Below, in pieces: positions 35,771 through 48,864 of a stretch of 64,000 nt of DNA; position 1 is the stretch's first letter; every line of letters starts with the position of its first letter. The DNA is from Lithospermum erythrorhizon (lineage: Eukaryota > Streptophyta > Magnoliopsida > Boraginales > Boraginaceae): positions 1 to 64,000 of the forward strand of contig JADFUC010001219.1 of NCBI GenBank assembly GCA_019722365.1. The letters are read 5' to 3'. The notes beneath the pieces were generated by a model, which saw only the letters and a list, made by a program, of their open reading frames with translations, searched no databases and was not told the origin of the DNA. The translations under genes were made by a program, and so were the position numbers.

Positions 35771-36878
35771 TTTTTTTTTAATCTCCTTCAATTCTATGAG
35801 ATTTGGACCCTCGACTATGATACATTGGATGACCGTTTTGAAGCACTAGTCATGTTGAATAATTTTTGTCTATGATTCAAAGCTTCATTTCAACAAGCTA
35901 AGGTGAAGTAGAAGTAGAAGGCGTTGGTTGAATTGATATGATTAAACAGAATTTGGATTATTTAGATCCATTTCCAGGCATGCAAAGTAGCTCGATCCAG
36001 TTAATTCTATGCTTATATGCTTATTATTGCAATACAAGATAAGCATTATGCCAGGTTGCCACATCGTCTTCCAAATGATTGCAACACTATATAACTCAAT
36101 TATTATTGATTGAAAGTTCTGTTGATTTCCGTGTAAGATGGTAAATTATAAGGAGTAAAGTTGAACAAGAATGACTACCTTTTATAAACTTGAAGTATTT
36201 ATTTGGACTATCTTCAAGTTTAACCATTGTCATTTGTCAATGATTTACAAGTTAATTGGATAATACTTCAACAAATTTGCAAAGCAAACATAATTTAACA
36301 TAACTTGTGGGTTTGGCCCATTGATAATATGACACAAAGGATGATAAACGGACATAATTTGTGGGTTTGGTATCTAGGAATATAATTTTAGTGTTAGCAC
36401 AAAATTGTTGTTAAATTTTCTTACAATGAATTAGTGTTGGTATCTCGAATTTGAGGGACCCTGTTAAGGAAAAAGTCGTGGCTCGAACCAATTATCAATT
36501 TCGCACGAGAGATTAGCATGTGAGGAGAGTTTTATCTACCTATAAATACATGATCCGAGGGCATAAACTATTTCCAAGACTCCATTTAGACTAGGCATCG
36601 GTGAAAATACTAACCGATCGTCGGTCGTTTTTTTTTGCCGAAAAACAACCAACCGTGTGGAGTGCGGTGGTTGTGAGCTGGGAAACTTGAGAAATGGCTG
36701 CTCCCATCATCAGACCATCATTTTTTCCAGGAACGTGATATTCATTTATATTTGTCAGTTTCTTGCATATACGTCAGCCACAAACCAAAAACCATCATAT
36801 TGAATGAATGATCACTAGAGCCCGGTCTCAATGATCATTGGAACACTTGCCAAAAGAGAAAAGTATGTCTAATGGGCA
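35771..36878. other. 3' flank, no gene seen
   Basis: AT-rich sequence between the membrane-protein gene and the Mutator-like element. No supported frames. Confidence 0.45.
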
Positions 36879-37379
36879 CAACTATGTCGAAATTTTGCAA
36901 AATATCACTAGTCACGCTAATATTTGGTAAGCTCTGCCATTGCTCTTTTTATTTGAAGAATAAAAGCAATTTGGCCGTGAAATGACTATCGTACCTCGTT
37001 AAAAAATTAGCCATACACCCACTTCATTTCCTACCAAACAAAATAAATTCTCATTTTTTTCATTTCCCCTCTCTCTCTTTGTCTCTCTTTCTCCCTTCCT
37101 CCACTTCAATTGCCTCTACCCTAGAAACCGTGTAGGATTAAATAGCCATCTTATTGCTTTTTAACATTTCACCAAAACAACAAACATATCCAAGCTTCAT
37201 CAAAAGTTTGTGTCCCCCCATTAGCTACAAATTTCATGCGAGGGAACACGGTGAGATTTCTAAAAAAATTTCTTCTTATTTTGTCGATTTGGGATTACAT
37301 GAATCCGTGGCACTTTATATTTAGGTTCGTTTGTTTGCTAGGTTACATGTATATAAAAGTAACTTCATATAATCAAATA

Positions 37380-37560
37380 TAATATAATATACTATGCTAT
37401 TACATGTAATAAAACGTTATGTTACTATATAAGACGATATGTTACAATATAACATATTATATTACTATATAATACGTTATGTAACCACATAACATAATAT
37501 GTTACAGTATAATACATTATGTTACTATATAATGCGAAAAGTTATTGTTTGTGAGTTATA
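37380..37560. repeat. AT-rich tandem repeat inside the MULE
   Basis: Repeats of GTTA(T)GTTACTATATAA-type units with ACGTTATGT and AATACATTATGTTACTATAT, roughly every 25-35 bases. Many units are internally near-palindromic. Confidence 0.7.
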
Positions 37561-37822
37561 ATGTATTATAATATTTTATAAGCAGTAGTGCGTCGAATCT
37601 TTCAGTTATCTTTATGGAGTCGATTTTAATAGGCAATGGAAGAAGAATAACGAAGATATCTTGAGTTAAATTGCAGTATAATGTGTTATTTTGAGTTAAA
37701 TTACATTATAATATAGCATATTGTATTATAATGTGTTATTTTCTGCTAAAATAATTAATAATGATTTATATTCTATTTGTGTTTTATTTGGTGTTAAATT
37801 AGGTACTACCTGATTAGCCGGT

Positions 37823-38020
37823 ATGCGTACTATATTGTATTCTATTAGGCATGTTCCACATCCTAGTGAATGGAGTCGTATCGTTCCCGAAGATGTCATT
37901 GGGATTGTTATTAGGTCACCAATGGTAGTTAACAAAGTGAGGAGGCCGAGGAATAAACTTATGATGTCACATGGAGAGAAATGCCTCAAATGTCTGAGAT
38001 GCAAGCAATTTGGGCACAAT
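37823..38020 (+). pseudogene. MULE transposase C-terminal relic (zinc knuckle)
   Basis: Within the 82-codon frame one reads HVPHPSEW, IVPEDVIGIVI, KVRRPRNK and CLRCKQFGHNK. In MULE transposases, PxPSxW is followed by a basic RPRK/R stretch and a CCHC knuckle C-x2-C-x4-H-x4-C. Here C-L-R-C and the H are present, but the last C position is replaced, and no RNase H-like catalytic part precedes it. It is therefore a remnant. Confidence 0.7.
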
Positions 38021-38789
38021 AAAATAGTTGGTTATATTATCAGTTTCATAATAAGTCATTGTAGTATTTGACAATTTTCTTTAAGAATTTTTCAATGTAA
38101 TAGTTGGTTATATTATCAATTTTAATGTTAGATGTATTGCTACTAATATAATATTTTGTTTTAACCTTGCAATATTTTCTCTCATTTGTCGATGTTAACT
38201 TCGTTATCGTGGTGTCGTTAACTAGCTATAACAAATTAATTTAACATTCATTCAATATTTACTAAACAATGAAGACATTCATAAATAGGAATAATGGTGT
38301 CGATCCATCACCAACATATATATGTAGTTCCGCCATGACAAAAAATCTAACTACACGAATGTCACGTATGTAGTTGCTTACCTAAAGCCCTACCGAATTG
38401 TTCATAGTTTGAAACATCATAACCCAAAAATCATACTTCGAAAGAGTAGATAATTGTTTAGACAACATTCATTTCATAGAAATCAAAAGCATAAGAGGAG
38501 GAGATGGTCCTCAACTCTTGTCGGGATCGCAAGAAACCTCTTTGAATCCAAGATTTATAGCAGTCTTGTACGCTTAATGAGATCGCGTCGAAACTTCTTT
38601 TTATATTCCCCAAACTTACCGGGTATATGTGACACTCAACAAACTTACTTTGCGCACCACTTACAGTCTTGCTATACAAGAATAACAAACAAGTCCACCT
38701 TGTCGAGGGATACATGTAGGGTATACCTCATTTTGCATGTTGATCAATTGTAGTATATCATAGGTGTCCTGAAAAGTAATAAGAACGAC

Positions 38790-39050
38790 AATATAACTGA
38801 GTATAATCACGATTTATAAGCCCCATCTGACACAATATAACTAACTGCACCATAATATAATTGAGTATACAACATTATAACCGAGTATAACATCATATAA
38901 CTAAGTATAATATAATAGAATTGAGTATAACACAAAATAACTGAATATAATACAATATAAGTGAGTTATATCATGATACACCTCATTATAATACACTAGT
39001 TATACTAGTGTATTATATGATGATACACTTAATTATAATGCCACGAAAAG
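38790..39050. repeat. AT-rich degenerate repeats with a palindrome
   Basis: Recurrent ATATAACTGAGTATAA-type units at about 20-base spacing (38,795-38,970), then a palindrome centred near 39,004 (ATAATACACTAG and CTAGTGTATTAT). Confidence 0.7.
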
Positions 39051-39056
39051 CAAGTT

Positions 39057-39185
39057 AACAACATCAAAACCCACGAAAAACTAAAAAGATTCAAACTTTT
39101 GTGAAATAAAACACAAATAACAACATTAAAACCCACGAAAAACTAAAAAGATTCAAACTTTTATCAAATAAAATACAAATAACAA
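39057..39185. repeat. 62-bp tandem duplication
   Basis: Two nearly identical units with AACCCACGAAAAACTAAAAA then GATTCAAACTTTT, followed by the start of a third (AACAACATCAAAA). Confidence 0.85.
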
Positions 39186-39765
39186 CATCAAAATCCGAAA
39201 TAACACACATGCAACACATATAAAACATAGATCTGGTAAAATATAGTATTAATTCAAAATCTTTTGTTTAAATTAATAAAATTCATTTTTTTTGTTTACT
39301 AAACTCAAAACTCCAAATAACTTACACAAAGAGCACTCATATGTTAAAAATATAGTTTTTGGAGTGGTATCATACAAAAATTTGAAGAAAAAAACATAAT
39401 TTCATTCACCACTACCGAAATTAGCTAGAGATTTTAGGACTAACTTATATTATTTGAAGTCTTTACGTTTTTTGTGGTTAAAGAGCATGAAAATTTTAGG
39501 AGAAATTTTAGAGTGATAAGGCGGTAGTTGGAAATGCGGATTTTAGAGATAAAAGTGAATTTATGTAATGAAGATATTACGGATGAAATGAAGATATTTT
39601 GGATGAAGTGGCGATAGTTAAGATATAGAAGTCAAAGTGTGGGAGAGAGTTAAATTAGTCATTTTACATGAAAAATGTGGTATTTTATTAATAAAAAAGA
39701 TTGTATGTGTTTAGGCAAATATTAGGATTGACTAGTGGTATTTTACAAAATTTCTCCAACTATGT

Positions 39766-40670
39766 CTACTATAGTAAAAATCATGGGAATGAGCAGCACA
39801 CCTTGTACTCGCGTTTTTGTGCCTAAAAAAGCGAAGCACAGCGTGTGTTCGCCCGGCCGCCCGGCGTGAGCCGTCGCCCCACTTTGTGGCAATACGTTCC
39901 GCCTCATATAATTTCCATTTTTCAAATCCGAAAAATACCAATATCAATTTAGTAACATAATTTCATTTCATTCCAAATTATTTACCAAAATCGAAAACAT
40001 CAAATAAAATGAATCGAACAAAATAAAAAATAAATTTTGGAATTTTGGACTTCCCCATTTAATATTGTTAATAAGTACGCGTATTAAACTCCTATAAAAC
40101 CCGTACATACGTATCCTTGCGTAAAAAACACGTTCTCCGTACTCAAATGAATTATACTTAAAAAACTCGTTTTTATAATGTTACCGTATAAAATACGTAA
40201 AAAACACTCACATACTTATTTTTTAGTAAAAAAAAACGCATTTTTCATCCTTATCTAAATTATACTTGAAAAAAACACGGTTTTTTTTTATAGAAAACAT
40301 TTATCCAAATTTTGAAGTTGCACAAATAAAGAATAGAAATAGAATAACTCAAGAAATGTTAAACATCTTTGTCTATGTTAGAGAATTAGAAGGTTGAGAT
40401 TTGGAGTCAATAAATATGAATAATCTCTCAGAATTACCAAATTATCTTGATACACCTATTGATGGAGATGAGTGAAAAACATGTGAATTCCAAATACAAT
40501 TTTGAGAAATATATGTCACATTTAAATGATGAGAGTTATTTAGTAGATGAATAATTTTAAACTTTATAATGTTGTTTTTAATTGTAAACATAAAATTCAT
40601 TATCTCATTTAAATAAAATGATTTTAAATAGATATTTATTAAATCATTTGAGCAAATGATCAAAGATGTT
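39766..40670. other. No gene seen; one GC-rich patch
   Basis: AT-rich apart from about 39,800-39,900, where GAAGCACAGCGTGTG and CGCCCGGCCGCCCGGCG occur. The 71-codon minus frame over that patch has no recognisable motif. Confidence 0.4.
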
Positions 40671-40671
40671 A

Positions 40672-41070
40672 CTCCCTCCATCCCTAAAAAATTATCACAT
40701 TTTGAATTTTAATAGTTGAATTTTTTCAATTTTGAACTCAAATAACTTTCAATGTGTTATATATTTGTTTGGAAAAAATATATCAATATGTAGTATTTTC
40801 AACATACTTTATTATTAACTTGATAAAGCCTTTGTGTACTTCTGATGAGTCGAGCCACGGAACCTTTAAATTCATTTGGAAGGTATCCCACAACCGTTAA
40901 GGTCGTTCGATGTCTCCAAAACTTTACAATCTGAATTGACGTAAAACTTTTCTTATTAAGCTTGATAATTTTGATTTGAATCAAAGTTTTGGATGTCGAT
41001 CTGAATATAAGAAATGATATCTTTGATCGTGAAAAGGTAAATGTATTGATGCTTTTGGGATGGAGGTAGT
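40672..41070. mobile_element. Stowaway-like MITE
   Basis: Left end CTCCCTCCATCCCTAAAAAA after TA; right end GGGATGGAGGTAG, whose complement CTACCTCCATCCC pairs with the left end. About 400 bp, no coding capacity. Confidence 0.65.
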
Positions 41071-41400
41071 CTTTATTTTTCTAAAATTATATGAGAAATG
41101 TTTGTTTATAAATTAAAGTTGGGCAATTAATATGAAATAAATATAAAATATTAAAGTTATATTTCCGTATTTTGTTCATTACTTTTAAAATTTGTCGTTT
41201 ATCACACATAGAAATGCGTTTAAATGCGATTTTTTAATATAATTTTCCGCTTTTCCATGTAATTTTAGTCATAACTATTCGAATTATACCATATATTTTA
41301 CTAACGTGGCTCCCTATTCTCCCCCCTCTTATTTCTTCATCTCCTTCAAAGTGTGCATTTATACTCTCAGCTCGATTAAATCTCAATATCTCAATTTCAG

Positions 41401-42262
41401 GTAATTAATTTAATCCATTTTAATTAATCCCAATTTCTTCATAATAATATATTTTCATCAATTTTAATTTCTATGTCTCATAAATCTTCTAATTTAATCA
41501 TATTTTTATTATATAGTTTTGATCATTAATATTAATTTTATATGGAGATCTAGGTTGTATTAATTTAATTTTAATTTTATAATTTGAGATCGAATTTTAA
41601 ATTATTGTGAAATGCTAGATCTGATTCATTTTTGTGAGCTTCTTAATTTATGATCCGGTTTTTGTTGATTTATTTTGTATTTGGATTTTAGTTTATTCAA
41701 TTATTTATTGCATTGCTTAGTAATTGTATTTCTAAAAGATCGTTAATTAACAAACTTTGATGTTTTAATTGAGGCACGCAACTTTGATTTAAATTAAATT
41801 ATGATGGTGATAGTGAAGTAGGGTGAAAATACTGCATTCTGGTATGTTTTTCACGAAGTATTAACAAATATTTGAGGTAGTAGTTTTAAAAGGGAACACG
41901 TCGAAATTTGAAAGTGGACGGTCTTTTCGGGATGGTGGAGTATTTGGTAAATTATTTGTTATATGTATGTATCGAGAAAGGTTGTAGGATTATTGTGATT
42001 TGGAAAATTATATGATGTGATCTATTTTAGTATGTATTGTTTGATTTGTTGTGCTATGGAGATGGTTGGGTTTGGTATCGTATTTCGAATTTTGGATCAT
42101 ATGTGGATTAAGAGTTCACATTGTTGCGCTAACATTCTATTCGTGGGACTGTTTGTTTATGGATGGGATTCATTTGGCTCGTCGAGTATAGATGTAGGGC
42201 ATTAACATTTTAATCAACTTGTTATAGTTTTCATTTAAATTGTGCCTCATTTATTATTTCAG
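41401..42262 (+). other. Leader intron of delta-COP
   Basis: Donor at TTTCAG|GTAATT (41,401) and acceptor at ATTTCAG (42,261-42,262). The intron is T-rich, and the following leader exon runs to the ATG at 42,315. A long first intron in the 5' leader is common in strongly expressed plant housekeeping genes. Confidence 0.6.
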
Positions 42263-42314
42263 GTTCTCTTGTAGCAATTTGGATTAGTGGTTGTAGGCCC
42301 TCAGGAAGATCACG

Positions 42315-45300
42315 ATGGTAATTTGCGCAGTCTTTGAGTTACTTTACTGGTTTAAATAATCAGATTATCTAACTCTATTGTGCTGATGAATACTTTTGAC
42401 CTGAAAGGTTCCCTAACCTTGAAATAATGTGTAATTATAGTTCAATTCTTATGATTTTAAACAGGTGGTGTTAGCAGCCTCTATAATAAGCAAGTCCGGG
42501 AAAGGTAACGAATCCTACTTCCAATCCTGTCTAGAATTATTTTTACCAGGGACCAAGTGGAGAATTTTATTGATCGAATAAATTATTAATTTTCTGAACA
42601 AACTTTACAAAATTAAGGGTCTTCATATACCATTTTTAAAAACTTATGGTGGGCAGTGTCCCGGGTTGGCTCGACCTACATATTTTCCTGTCTACCAATG
42701 ATTCGTAAAATTCTGAGTTTGATTTTCTGCTTTAGTTGATGCTAATCAACTCTTATTCTCTGAATTGGTGGGAGTGTGTTCGCTGATATTTGACATTGTT
42801 AGGGTTGTTCTTACTAATTAAAATCGGTAGGAACAGGATTATGCATCATCCTTGCTAATTACGATGCCATATTTCTTTCTCAGCTCTTGTTTCCAGGCAG
42901 TTTGTCGATATGTCTCGTATTCGAATTGAAGGATACCTTGCAGCTTTTCCTAAACTGGTGGGAACAGGAAAACAACACACTTATGTCGAGACTGAGAATG
43001 TGCGTTATGTATACCAACCAATAGAGGCTTTGTATTTGGTGCTTGTAACAAACAAACAGAGCAACATCCTTGAAGATTTGGAGACACTGAGGCTTCTCTC
43101 AAAGCTTGTATCCTTATTTAAATGCATTCTTCTTTATATCTTAATATTTGCATATTTAAAAGTGATTTTCTGCCTGATCTCCTTCGTTAGTTTCTGCCTT
43201 ACAAAAACATAGGATGTTAAATTTACACGGAATGTTCCTGGACTGCTCCATGTGTGAAACAATTAAAGCTTTCGTTATTCCTTAACCATAACTAGGTGCC
43301 TGAATATTCTTATTCCCTTGATGAAGAAGGCATTGGCAGGACAGCCTTTGAGCTCATATTTGCGTTCGATGAAGTTATCTCCCTTGGACACAAGGAAAAT
43401 GTTACTGTTGCACAAGTCAAACAATACTGTGAGATGGAAAGCCATGAGGAGAAATTGCACAAGTTAGAGAAACAGAGCAAGATCAATGACACCAAGGATC
43501 TCATGAAGCGTAAAGCTAGTGAAATTGATAAAAACAAAGTAAACTTTCAGATCTTCTCTATTACTCTCATTAATTGTTCACATCTACAATTTTTTGTGGG
43601 TTGTTTTGTTTTTAACCAAAGTTTCTGCACAACCTTCAGATGGAGAAACAGAGAATTGGTGGAGGTTATAGTGCTTTACAGTCTTTTGGATCTGGAAGAA
43701 TTGATTCTGGGTTTGCCAGTGAGATGGGAAATTCAAATAGTAGTGCCTTCGGAAGTGGTTCTGGATTTGGGTTGAACAATGATGTTGATTCCTTCTCGAA
43801 CAAATCAAAAGGTTAGTGCAACTGATGCATTCATGTACTTAAAAGGACATTTAAACAAGGTTTCAATTAGATTATGTAGTTATTGGGCTTTCATATTCAT
43901 GATTTAGAGTGCATAGTATGTACTGCATTTCCATTTTCTTGGTTCCTTGGATATAATGTCCTTTCTTTTGTATCATCTAGTATGATCTTCATCTGTATAG
44001 AACCCTTTTGCAGTCATTATTCAGACTCATAATTTAATATGTAAGTTACGATGATATATAATATCCGTGACTATGATTTTTCATTTAGTTTATAAAACTG
44101 TGCAAAGTGCTAATATGTGTGTCACCCTGTCATGTCTAACATCTGTTATACACTGCACCCGTTTGAATGTTCCTGATTTGTACAGTAGTATTTATCTGTT
44201 TGTCACCTTCATATCCTTTTTCTCAATATCATTTTTGTTCAGGGACAATATCTGCTTCTACTACTGCTTCAGCTAAAGGTCTTGGCATGAAGCTTGGAAA
44301 GTCTCAAAAGACTAACCAGTTCCTCGAGTCCCTGAAAGCTGAAGGTGAAGTTATTGTCGAGGATGTGAGGCCTATTGTTGGCCAGTCACAGTCTTCTGCT
44401 CCACCTCCCACTGATCCTGTTACATTGACTGTCGAAGAGAAGCTTAGCATAACATTGAAACGGGATGGTGGTCTGGAGAAGTTTGATATTCAGGGCACAC
44501 TGTCTCTCCAAGTTCTTAACCCTGATGATGGATTCATCCAGGTTCAGGTATATATCCTCCCCCGTCTTTCTGTATCTAGAATCAAAGAGACGAAATGAGC
44601 TTTTGGTGCAATGGCCATTAGCCACTTATTTAACCTGAAGGTCTTGTTAGCAGCTCATTATTTTTGTATTTCTGAAAGTGGTCTGCATGCTTCCAGCATG
44701 TCAACGAGTTCACAAGTTGATCATGATTTAGGAGTTATAACTTTGGTGTCTATGCAAAATCTTGCATAAGATCTAAATTCTTTTATACAGTATAGAATTT
44801 ATTGTTTATAGTAAAGTCTTGGTTCAATGGTCTATATTGATCTCTTTGCTGATTTGTTATGCCATTTACTAGATTGAATCTGGTGGCAATCCAGCAGTTA
44901 TCTTCAAGACACATCCAAATATCAACAAAGAATTGTTTTCAAACGAAAACATTTTAGGCCTCAAAGATGCTAATAGGCCTTTCCCACATAATCAAGCTGG
45001 TGATGGTGTCGGTCTTCTGAAATGGAGAATGCAAAGCTCGGATGAGTCAATTGTTCCATTGACAAGTAAGATTGCAGCTTTTTTTAATTGATTTTCTGCA
45101 TGTACATCTTGGTTTCCTAATCTTCTGCTTCTCTTCTTTTGCAGTCAACTGTTGGCCTTCTGTTTCTGGGAATGAAACTTATGTCAACATTGAGTATGAG
45201 GCTTCATCGATGTTTGATCTGCATAATGTAGTCATCTCTGTGCCTCTCCCGGCTCTTAGAGACCCCCCTAGTGTGAGTCAGATCGATGGGGATTGGAGGT

Positions 45301-46497
45301 GAGATGGACTCTTTTGTTACCTTTGCATGAAAACTGTATATGGTTAGAAATGAGTATGACTTATAAGATTGACATGAGTATGACTTTGATATTTTACCAT
45401 GTATGACTTGGGCATCTTCATCATGCACCATGTATTCGCTCTTTGCATGACTTATTAAGCTATTGTAATTTTATGCTTATGGAAAAAGGAAGCTAAAGTA
45501 AGTTGTGTTTTTGTTTGTTGGGAAAAAAGGGTTCACATGTCCTAGGGCAGATATTGTAATTTCATTCCAAATGCTATTTTAGAGATCACTCTGAATTTCT
45601 AGGAACGTTCACTGTAAATCTGTAACTACAAGTTCTTCTTTACTAAGAAGAGTTGGCTGCATGGTGATTATTTGGGTGGTCAGGAAAATCAACGAGATTC
45701 CTCCTAAGTCCTAAATCGCTAACACTCGGGAGCAAGGAGACATGCGTAAACATTGTGATCTGTGTCGAGTTTGATGAGTTTCAAGGTGTATTTAAGTGCT
45801 ACCTGATTTATCTGTTTATGTATTTCCTTCCCGAGTTGTACTTTGAGAATTTATACTCTGCTTCTAGCACGTTGGAATACTGATCAGTTAAATATATTTC
45901 TTTGCAGATATGATTCTAGAGCTTCTGCCCTTGAATGGTCGATAGACCTGATTGACAATTCAAATCGCAGGTCAGCTGAAATGAAAATATTTCTACTTGA
46001 CCACCAATCGATTTATTGATTTCTTATATAAATTTTGAAACCTTTGGCAGTGGATCATTGGAATTCGTTGTTCCTCCAGCAGATTCGTCAGTCTTTTTCC
46101 CCATTTCTGTGCGCTTCACTTCTTCAAAGACATTCAGTGACGTGAAGGTTTGTCAATACATATTAAGTTTGGTGTTATAGATTAATTGGTTGTGCAAGCT
46201 TCAAACATATATTGAAGCAATTCTTTTTTTCCTATGGGTTTACTGTAAGCCATGCAGTGGTGGAACTAAGAGGGGCAGTCCCCTAATTCTTTTTTAAATA
46301 AAAAATTTACTATTCATTTTTTAAAAATTATTGTTTCAACCTTCCCAACCTTTTTTATTTTTCCTTATTTATCCGGTATTAATTTATATCCCCCCCTCCC
46401 AATACAGGTTCTCAACATTTTACCTCTGAAGAGCGAATCTCCTCCAAAGAATTCACAGAGAACAAAGCTCGCGACCGAGGAATACCAAGTCGTCTGA
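42315..46497 (+). CDS. delta-COP: Coatomer subunit delta (delta-COP)
   Basis: A subunit of the COPI coat that drives Golgi-to-ER and intra-Golgi vesicle traffic. Eleven coding exons: 42,315-42,317; 42,465-42,504; 42,884-43,107; 43,296-43,538; 43,640-43,811; 44,243-44,547; 44,873-45,065; 45,145-45,298; 45,908-45,970; 46,051-46,147; 46,408-46,497. They join without frame errors to 527 residues, the length I know for plant delta-COP. The N-terminal longin part shows [22 protein letters not shown] and [15 protein letters not shown]; a coiled linker ([18 protein letters not shown]) follows; the C-terminal mu-homology domain shows [44 protein letters not shown] and LEFVVPP. The first coding exon holds only the ATG. 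Confidence 0.96.
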
Positions 46498-47230
46498 GCA
46501 GCAGAGATTGTGCGAATTATAATAACATATTTTATTTGTCCTTGAATTTTGCCTTTGCACAATGCCAAAGTTGCTGTTTTTTGTATTTTTCAGTATTATG
46601 AATCTCATTCTTCGACTAATCCTAGAATATTCATAAAGTGATGCAAGAGGTTATAATAATTCGATGGTTTGAAGCTCAACTTACTGTTGCTATTCTTTTG
46701 GATTACATATGATTTTATGGTTGATGGATTTAATCCATGTTTGTATGGTTTCAAACGAATGCCTATCAAGAGGTTACTGCCTAAGTGGGATAAAGGGATT
46801 AGATAATACTACGTAACTTTCTTCTAATAATAGTAAAGGTTGTTTTATGAATTGATCCAAGAAGCACAATTTATTATTTTACATTAGATAAGAAACAAGT
46901 AGTGTAATAAGTCGTTTTGATTTATTTCATTATATTTGTGATTCATATTTTTGATATGGTAACTTATTTCTATCATATTTACAATTGAGGGAGAGGAAGA
47001 TAGATGATGGCCGAAAATATAGGACACCATTTGTGACCAAACATTTTCTCTAAATGTCATCCAATGGAAAACAAACCCTCATTTTTTCTGTTTTTAAACA
47101 ATGATGTTTCTTATCCATAAAAAATAAAATAAAACAACTCATATATTATAACCAACAATGTATAAATATTAAGCCAAGAAATGATTCTTTTTTTCTTTCA
47201 TATGCATCTTCTTCTTACCTGTGACTTTCC
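46498..47230. other. Intergenic, no gene seen
   Basis: Contains the 3' end of delta-COP and the AT-rich 5' flank of the PB1 gene. Confidence 0.45.
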
Positions 47231-48577
47231 ATGACAACCGGAGGTACCATTGTTGATGAACCTGTGAATTGTGACTCAGAAATATCATCACAACCTGGTA
47301 CCCCCAAAACAAAGGTGAAATTTTCATGCAGCTATGGTGGCAAGATTGTCCTTCGGCCTCCTAATGGCCATCTCAAATATGTTGGTGGCGAAACCCGTGT
47401 CATCTCTGTCCCCATTGACATTACATTCCAAGGTAACTCTACAGGAATTTAGGGAGGAAAACGAATTATAACACGCGACGTACAAGGTTTTCATATATTC
47501 AACATTCGGATTGTCATTATCGCTAGCCTTAAGTCGTATGAATATATGATATTTCCTTACACCCTTTGCATTTGCATAACAGGAGTTTCTTGCACTAGAT
47601 TAGTTATTATTATATGATATGTGCATAAATTACATATCATGATGTTCTATATTTAATGGTTGAACAGTGAATGAAACTTCATTTCTTTCAAGAAAACAGA
47701 TTATTCACTTTTCTGGTCTTATTTTTTAATGGTTGTCTCAGATCTTATGGCTAAGCTAACTTGCATAATGAATGGAGAGATGATCCTCAAGTATCAGATA
47801 GTACCTGAAGAGCTTGAGACATTAATCACTGTGAAAACCAATGAGGATTTGAAGCTAATGTTCGACGAATGTAACAGCTATGAGAACACAGGAACCTCAA
47901 GATTAAGGACATTTCTATTCCCAGCGAAACCTGCTCTGGTCGACAATGGATCAATGGAGCCTCAATCTCCAATCGAACAACGTTACATCAACGCCATCAA
48001 TGGCGTTGGTCGCCCTCCAACAAGATATAAACAGGTCATGAACACGATCTCTGTTACCAACACTGGCTCGCCACCAACAATGTCTCCTCCTGAGAGATGC
48101 AACTCTGACTTCTGGAACTCTGAAGCATCATTGACAAACAATCATCCGAGTGGCAAAAGAGGAATGCAAAGAGTACAAAGCTCGCCTAGCTTATGCCACC
48201 TAGGGAAGCAACAAGGTAGCCCTGAGACTTCAAACTTCCATCATATCTACCATAAAGTCAGACGACAATCAAGTTATAAGGATCATATTCCCAAGTCGGT
48301 TATAGACCCTTACAGAGGCGGTCCACTTGAAAAATTGATGTCAGTGAGATATATAGACCTATCGGAACGTGAAAGATATCAAGTGGAGCCTTCTCCACAA
48401 TACATTCGGTTCCCCTCAACGAATAATCGCTACCACGGAGGCTGCACCAGATTCATGCAATATGATCCTTACATGAGACAAGACAGGGCTGGAAGCCTTC
48501 CTACGAGTCCTCAACAAAGTCCCCTCGGCAGCCCCCCAAGAAAAGGATGGATGACTCCTCCAACAGGAGCTTATTGA
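47231..48577 (+). CDS. PB1-domain protein (octicosapeptide/Phox/Bem1p type)
   Basis: PB1 domains are ubiquitin-like folds that pair with other PB1 domains; in plants the group without further domains has mostly unknown partners. Exons 47,231-47,432 and 47,742-48,577 join at FQ|DLMAKL to give 345 residues. The PB1 domain (about residues 28-115) starts KVKFSCSYGGKIVLRPPNG with the basic-cluster lysine, continues ETRVISVP, and has the acidic motif near TNEDLKLMFDECNSYE. The remaining 230 residues are polar and probably disordered (SPPTMSPPERC, RVQSSPSLCHL, SPQQSPLGSPPR). No frame problem. Same strand as delta-COP, about 730 bases downstream. Confidence 0.93.
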
Positions 48578-48605
48578 AATTAATTGAGCAAAGGCCATCA
48601 CCATT

Positions 48606-48673
48606 TGCTCAAAGGCATGTGTACCATCTGCTCAAAGGCAGGTGTACCATCCGCTCAAAGGCATGTGTAGCAT
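48606..48673 (+). repeat. Three 23-bp tandem units in the probable 3' UTR of the PB1 gene
   Basis: TGCTCAAAGGCATGTGTACC is repeated with ATC spacer at 48,606, 48,629 and 48,652, the last copy with one change in its first bases. Confidence 0.9.
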
Positions 48674-48864
48674 AAACACAGAGGATTTGAGATGATTGCT
48701 TACTTCCTCGTGGCTCGAGGTTTCTCTTTCCCTAGACATTGTAGGTAGAACATAGAAGTAATCCGGATGTCATTGTCATTTTGAGTGCGGTTAACCATAC
48801 TAATGACATTGAAGACATGCTAGGGAATTAGGGACTCATCCAGTTTTAACCAAGTTAGTGCCGG

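Larger units (their letters stand above)
36888..39756 (+). mobile_element. Mutator-like element (MULE) with perfect 9-bp target duplication
   Basis: Bordered by the identical 9-mer CAACTATGT at 36,879-36,887 and 39,757-39,765. The ends are inverted repeats: left CGAAATTTTGCAAAATATCA and, on the other strand, right GAGAAATTTTGTAAAATACC; both continue with CACTAGTCA and CTAATATTTG, and weaker pairing extends further (TTAGCCATACACCCACTTCA region against its right-hand partner). Inside lie a transposase relic (37,823-38,020) and AT-rich tandem repeats. About 2.87 kb in total, too short for a complete transposase gene, so non-autonomous or deleted. A 9-bp duplication is the hallmark of Mutator superfamily insertion. 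Confidence 0.88.
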
